Source: Lepidodermella squamata (taxonomy: Eukaryota; Gastrotricha). From it: DNA of 64,000 nt. The translations under genes were made by a program, and so were the position numbers. The first letter of the stretch is position 1. Each line of letters opens with the position of its first letter. Under the pieces are notes generated by a model. That model worked only from the letters and a program-made list of their open reading frames with translations. It did not search any database and had not been told where the DNA came from. Of the stretch, positions 59,205 to 64,000 are shown one piece after another. Where the stretch lies: positions 4,216,001-4,280,000 of the forward strand of contig JBLDXI010000007.1 of assembly GCA_047495785.1 (NCBI GenBank), read 5' to 3'.

Positions 59205-59388
59205 TTTCTGAATAACTGAATGATATCGCTATGCTCGTGGGTGTATCAATAATCGGCTATTCACAGCCATCAATGGGTTCTACAACCCACCCACGTTTTT
59301 GAGTCTCGTAGGCGTAACTATTGACCATTCATGTCGAAGATGAGGCGATTCATGAGTTTTTAGTGCATAATCCGAAAATTTGTTGAAA

Positions 59389-60871
59389 ATGCCAGAATAC
59401 GTTCACGTCATTGGAATCAGGCGCAAAATCAAGGTCGCGCAACTTGCAACTTTTGGCACGATCGCCCTCTGGCTCGGCTACTGGGTCTACCAATGGAACC
59501 TGCCAGCGATTGTCCTAAACAGGTTCTCCAGAGACATTTCTATGGCTCATGAGAATGAAATGAGACTGCTGCGAGTGGCTAATACGTGCAACCATCATTT
59601 CAGCACCCCGGATTCGAGACCTCGGCCTATGGACTGGCAAAAGTTCAGCTATCAACGGCAGGTGAAGAAGTACGGTACTTGGTGGGAGCCATTCTACGTC
59701 AATGACAAATACAAGCTTCTGTACTGCATGTAAGCTGCATATTTATGTGTTATGAATGTGTTCAGAAAGTAGCTATTCTTAGAACACCTCAGGTAGCTAC
59801 AACAAGCAATATGCGGTATTTGATCAAACTCAGCCAGCCAGATTATCTGCAAGGAAATGAAGAGAACGAGCGTGAGATCGACGAGCTTGACGTTCACGGC
59901 AAGATTTTCTCGTCCCCCTATCTCAAATCTATTCAAGAGTACACTGCTGAAGAAGCGAAGGAAATTTTCGAGACTTACACAAAATTTATGTGGGTGAGAG
60001 ATCCGCTCGACAGACTGCTTTCGGCGTGGAAAGAGCTGCTAACAGAATACCAGGAAGACTTTTCATACGATGTAATTCAATTTGTCATTTTTAGCTTAAC
60101 TTTTAATTTTTAATATAATACAGCACGGCTCAAAGATAATTCGAAGATATCGAGCCAACGCTACACCGGAGGAAATTGAGCAGGGTTACCCAGTCAAATT
60201 CACAGAATTCTTGCAGTACATCGCGAATTTTCCGTTCCCCAATCGAGCTTTTGATATTCATTGGTAAGCCTTTGGCTCGGTTATTAATTTTTCAAATTAT
60301 TTACCTTCCCATTCCCAGTTCCCAGAATCTGTTTCATTTTTTATATGATTTATTCATCAAAAACAGAAGTACTCTCTTTGAAAAATAGAATACTTCAATT
60401 TTTTTCAAGATCTGTACCGGTTACGGTCAAGAAACTAAATTCAGAGCTCATGTCTGGCCAAGCATTTTCAGTCTTTTAATTTTTCGTTCTTTTTTCATGA
60501 ACAGGAGGCCAATGTATGATATTTGCATGCTCTGCCAGATTAAGTGAGTTTCAGCTTCCTAATATCCGTAACATCACTCTCTAACTCTATAATATTATAG
60601 GTACAATTTTATCGGAAGAATGGAGAATCTACAAACTGAACTTGATTATTTCACGAGACAAATACTTAAAAACGCAACTCAAGCGGACTCCCCGAAGGCG
60701 ATAAAAATTCCGCGACTGCAAAAGCCGCATTCGCCCTTTTTCAACAAGAATGACTTTCTCCAAACAGTTCCTCGTGATCTTGTTGCGAAAGCCCTTGAAA
60801 GGCTGCGGTACGATTATGATTTTTTCGGCTACAGACTAGAGAAAGATCTCGAGAGAACTGGTGCACAATAA
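59389..60871 (+). CDS. Golgi carbohydrate sulfotransferase (Sulfotransfer_2 family)
   Basis: Five exons, join(59389..59729,59783..60071,60124..60263,60505..60543,60601..60871), 359 aa. It is a type II membrane protein with an N-terminal anchor (VAQLATFGTIALWLGYWVY). The PAPS 5'-phosphosulfate loop appears as CITPQVATTSNMR. I chose the acceptor at 59782 because it restores the family's C-x-x-P-K/Q-V-A spacing. The 3'-phosphate loop is VRDPLDRLLSAW. The C-terminal HWRPMYDICMLC and YNFIGRMENL are also conserved. Expected role: transfer of sulfate from PAPS to glycans in the Golgi. The lysine usual in the 5' loop is Gln here, so activity is not certain. AATAAA overlaps the stop codon. Confidence 0.88.
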
Positions 60872-61814
60872 AACTTTCCATGCAGAATTGTCTTGATCGC
60901 ACTTGACGCACCCGCGCGCCCAGTTCTGGTTCCTGGTTCTCGTTCTAGGTGCGCAAAAACAATGGATGCATTAGTTTAATGACATAATTCCAGCACCCGT
61001 CACGGAAGTGTAAAAAAGTCGACAGGGTCGCACTCAAGTAACAAAATGTTGCGTGAAACAAACGCGAGAGAGTTCTTAGCTTGAAACGAGAAAAAAAAGA
61101 AAAAAACACATAAGCCGGTGCGGACAGTGCGTGCAGGTGAAAACAATTGACACGTGCGGCGCGCGATAGTCGCCCATTGCACGGGTCAAGTAAACACAGA
61201 CGGCGTCGTGAAAAACGCGACTCGACCCAGCAGAAACAACTTTTTTCGCTAATAAAATCTGGCTGCTTAACTTGAGGATGGAAATGTAGCTTCTCGTCGG
61301 GCAACAAGTCTCTTCGTTCTGCCCTGGCCTCAGACAGGGTCAATTGGTGTAAGCATGCTACACGCGTTTTTGCTCACAGAAAATGTATTGATGAGCCGTT
61401 CAAAATCTCTGATTGTTGGTTGCTTCTCTAACTTCGTCTAATACTCTCACCAGAATACGCAGGGAGCCCGTCGCCATTACATTCTGTCACAAAATTATGC
61501 TATCGATTGTTTCGATGAAGAGGTAAATTCAAGACTTCTAACTTGCGATATCCTGAATGGGCGTCGCGCTTATTGAGAAATAATTAGTTTGCACAGCTAT
61601 TTTCGACTAGTAAAAACAATGTTTTTCGCGCATGTTTTTATGCGCGCAGGTGTGTCCCTCTATTTTTGTTTCTCGCACAGCCTATTGTTTAGTAATACTC
61701 ACCCGCCTGAGGCGCGCGCGTAAACAATAGCCAAAATAAGCGCCTAAATTCTGCGTCGATTTTTTTTCACGTATTATTCTACATTTTCGTAGAGACATTA
61801 GAGTCTATTAAAAA
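60872..61814. other. Intergenic region
   Basis: 943 bp. Frames open on the minus strand (60945-61343) show no family features. The lipase-like gene's promoter should lie near the right end. No repeat recognised. Confidence 0.35.
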
Positions 61815-63177
61815 ATGAAGTCGTTCTTGGTCGCAACATTCTCCATGATTGTTGCGATTCAAGCCCAGCCTGATTCGTAAGTTTTTGTTTTAATTTAACA
61901 ACAAGCCGTCTCATCGTTATTTTGTGATGAAGAAAATGCTACCGGAATTCGATTGTTGGCTCGTTTGATAATAAAAATGTTCAGGCCTCGTCGTGGACTT
62001 GCTATCAGTCTGTTCTCGACAGCCTATACACAACAGCATCCACTGGTGATATCGGCTATATGGACTACAATGCGTCAACTGGAAATCTACAGCCTCTTCA
62101 ATCGATGTAATTTGAAACCTGATTTGAATTTTTCGACAAATTTCCAACTAAATTTACTGGAACAGAATGCACATCCCCTTATACTTTCCGAGCCACAATG
62201 TGCTCGATTGGAGTATTTTCAAAAATAAAAGTCTTGACTTATTTTAATTGCAGCCATAGCTACTATATCTACGTATTGATCCACGACTACCAAACCCACG
62301 CCTACGACAGCTGGGTACTGGACATGGCCCGGGCCTTGTGGGAACGCGCTACGTACGACCACCAGGACACGACCGCGCCGAATCAGCTGCACGGCGTGCA
62401 AGTCATTGCGATCGACTGGTCACGGGCTTCCCTCGCCATCGGATCCGGAGCTGCGAATAGAGGACCACGCTACGCTTACGCACAATCTATTCTGAACGCG
62501 TTAGAAGTCGCTCGGTTGGTCGGCAACCACTTCAACGATCTGATCACGGATTACCAAACAAACCCGAACGCGCCCTTTGCGAATCTCCACTGCATTGGCC
62601 ACGGCGTCGGGGCTCACATCTGCGGTGTCGCGTCCAAGGTCTTCAAAGCAGGCCGGCCGTTCTGGAAACCATTCAACAGAGTCACTGCCCTGGACCCAGC
62701 TCGTGTTCTCTTCGAGAAAAGCGATGACGACATTGATGTGCCGTCGGCTCAGCGGCTCGATAAGTACGATGCTTTCTACGTAGACGCCATTCACACAACA
62801 AATACCTACGGCTACCATGGGAAAGCTGGCCTTGTCGATCATTTCGTAAATGGTGACGAAAATGGCATGAGCAAAATCATTTCGAACCTTCAACCTGGCT
62901 GTAGCACTGAATGTGAGATCATTTTTCCGAAGGAAAAGTGGGATTAATTGATTTTCCTGTAGATTGCGGCCATATGAGAGCAGTTGAGCTGTTCCAGTCG
63001 ACAATTCGAGGCGATCGATCGTCGTACCACTCAGACCAATGCTCGTTCCAGTCGTGTGATTCGCGCGGCTACCACAACAAATGCCGTCTCGGGTTTGAAT
63101 CGAACAACAACTGCGGCTTTTACCCCAACGCAACATTCTGCGGATATCTCAGTTCGACAAGAGAGCCGTTTTGCTAG
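61815..63177 (+). CDS. Secreted pancreatic-lipase-fold protein, probably non-catalytic
   Basis: Four exons, join(61815..61876,61985..62212,62254..62912,62963..63177), 387 aa. Exon 2 is less certain than the others. The signal peptide is MKSFLVATFSMIVAIQAQ. The alpha/beta-hydrolase core of the lipase family is clear: YIYVLIHDY (oxyanion strand), CIGHGVGAHICG (nucleophile elbow), VTALDPARVLF (Asp244) and YCGHMRAVELF (His320). The elbow should read G-x-S-x-G, but residue 214 is Gly, so the catalytic Ser is missing while Asp and His remain. Ser-to-Gly at this site is known in insect yolk proteins of the same fold. The likely role is binding or storage rather than lipid hydrolysis. A Cys-rich tail and AATAAA near 63272 follow. 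Confidence 0.8.
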
Positions 63178-63660
63178 ACGGATAGATCTTATGGACCTGA
63201 TGTTAGATTTTATTTTCTCAATTTTAGAGATAGCTGATTTTCTGGACGCAGTTCAACTTGCCTAGATACATCAATAAAAGTGTCGCGAAATACCAGCCAC
63301 CTATAATTTACAGCTGGCGTGGCATTGCGTTATTGCATGCGAAATGGATTTCAAGGTCTTTAAAACGCATAAAGAATTAATAGATATGAATGAGAATCTG
63401 ACTGACTGAACAAAAAGGAAGCCAGCCCACTCGATGGGTGACATTTTGAAGTCACATACACGTGATATGGGCTGTTATTTATAGCCTCGATCATCCACAG
63501 TTTATTTTGCTGAAACCCCACAAACTGTCGCGAATCTAAGCATTAGTGTGCTGGCAGCCATTAGCTGTTTTCCAAAACTTCTCAAATCACGTTTCATAAT
63601 TGATGAGCAACTGTTGGCAACTTCACTTGTTCGAATTCGAGCAATCGTAACTTTTCAAGA
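63178..63660. other. Intergenic region
   Basis: Holds the poly(A) signal of the lipase-like gene (near 63272) and presumably the promoter of channel gene I. Nothing else recognised. Confidence 0.4.
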
Positions 63661-64000
63661 ATGAGCTCGAAAACATTGTTTCATTTATTGGCAGCAATAG
63701 CTGCAGTTTCAATCTTCACAAAATGTAATTCGGTTGTGTCAGTGGTGCCCAAGCCTGATACAGTGTCGTTCCCGCTGCCATATCAGTGGGATGGAAATGC
63801 GACTTACGACCCGACGGTGTCATTTGATGCGAATCCAAACAACAACATAACATCAACAGCTTCGTTCGTGCCGGGTGGCAACATCACGAATTCAACAGCT
63901 GGCTTTCAACTTTCAGACATGACGGCTTCATACGGAATTATTTACACCAACGCTGTAAGAATTTGTTATTTTTTCAGATGAATTTTGAGTTTGAACTTCT
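63661..64000 (+). CDS. Channel gene I (partial): first exon of a lectin-like module protein
   Basis: Exon 1 spans 63661..63954 (98 codons, phase 0, donor GTAAGA); the rest lies beyond the window. After a signal peptide (MSSKTLFHLLAAIAAVSIF) the sequence VPKPDTVSFPLPYQWDG aligns with VPDTTTFPLPYLYAG of genes G and H, and the following VSFD...F pattern also fits. The intron that separates signal peptide and module in the other genes is absent. Whether a channel domain follows cannot be seen. Confidence 0.7.

Noticed and set aside
60945-61343. Minus-strand 132-codon frame with Phe/Cys-rich stretch
   Set aside because: No homology signature; the FFFFF run comes from a poly(A/G)-like tract.
62501-63136. 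Minus-strand 211-codon frame opposite the lipase-like gene
   Set aside because: The plus strand has clear lipase-family motifs; the antisense frame has none.

Overview
The window reads as nuclear DNA of a small-genome metazoan, most probably a nematode. Genes have many tiny introns (about 41-60 bp) with GT donors and acceptors of the form TTTCAG or ATAG. There are secreted and membrane proteins, eukaryotic tRNAs and AATAAA poly(A) signals. The phylum is an inference from intron style and gene families; a tardigrade or other small invertebrate is not excluded. Exon joins given here were read by eye from splice sites and reading frames; each full model listed sums to a multiple of three.

Layout. 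0.3-1.9 kb (-): a Crypton/DUF3504-type tyrosine recombinase, followed by a MITE. 2.4-4.3 kb (-): a secreted seven-sushi protein. 4.5-6.4 kb (-): a seven-pass gustatory-receptor-like protein. 7.3-47.3 kb: the core of the window, an array of eight full-length genes plus one pseudogene fragment, with a ninth gene starting at 63.7 kb. Each full gene has a signal peptide, one or two predicted beta-sandwich (ConA/L-type-lectin-like) modules, a mucin-like Ser/Thr linker, and then a Cys-loop (pentameric) ligand-gated ion channel domain. The array is interrupted by a tRNA cluster inside inverted repeats (14.0-15.2 kb), a hAT-type element with an 8-bp target duplication (21.36-22.45 kb), several foldback elements (30.6-32.2 kb), and two unrelated genes at 37-40 kb. 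One of those two is a secreted HEFTH metallopeptidase with a CBM42-like tail that looks bacterial or fungal.

48.0-63.2 kb: a carboxypeptidase Q-like peptidase, three intronless MARCH-type RING-CH membrane proteins (49.9, 54.9 and 58.5 kb, all -), an L-type lectin, an ankyrin protein, a carbohydrate sulfotransferase, and a lipase-fold protein whose nucleophile serine is glycine. A TA-flanked 1.2-kb transposon-like element sits at 51.6-52.8 kb.

The novel candidate is the lectin-mucin-channel family. The whole ligand-binding core plus four membrane helices lies in one about 1-kb 3' exon behind an invariant phase-2 intron. Three kinds of N-terminal module sit in front of it. The M2 helix has an acidic -1' residue and a 9' leucine, which suggests a cation channel. 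Glycan tethering or gating is a hypothesis; the sequence shows only the architecture.
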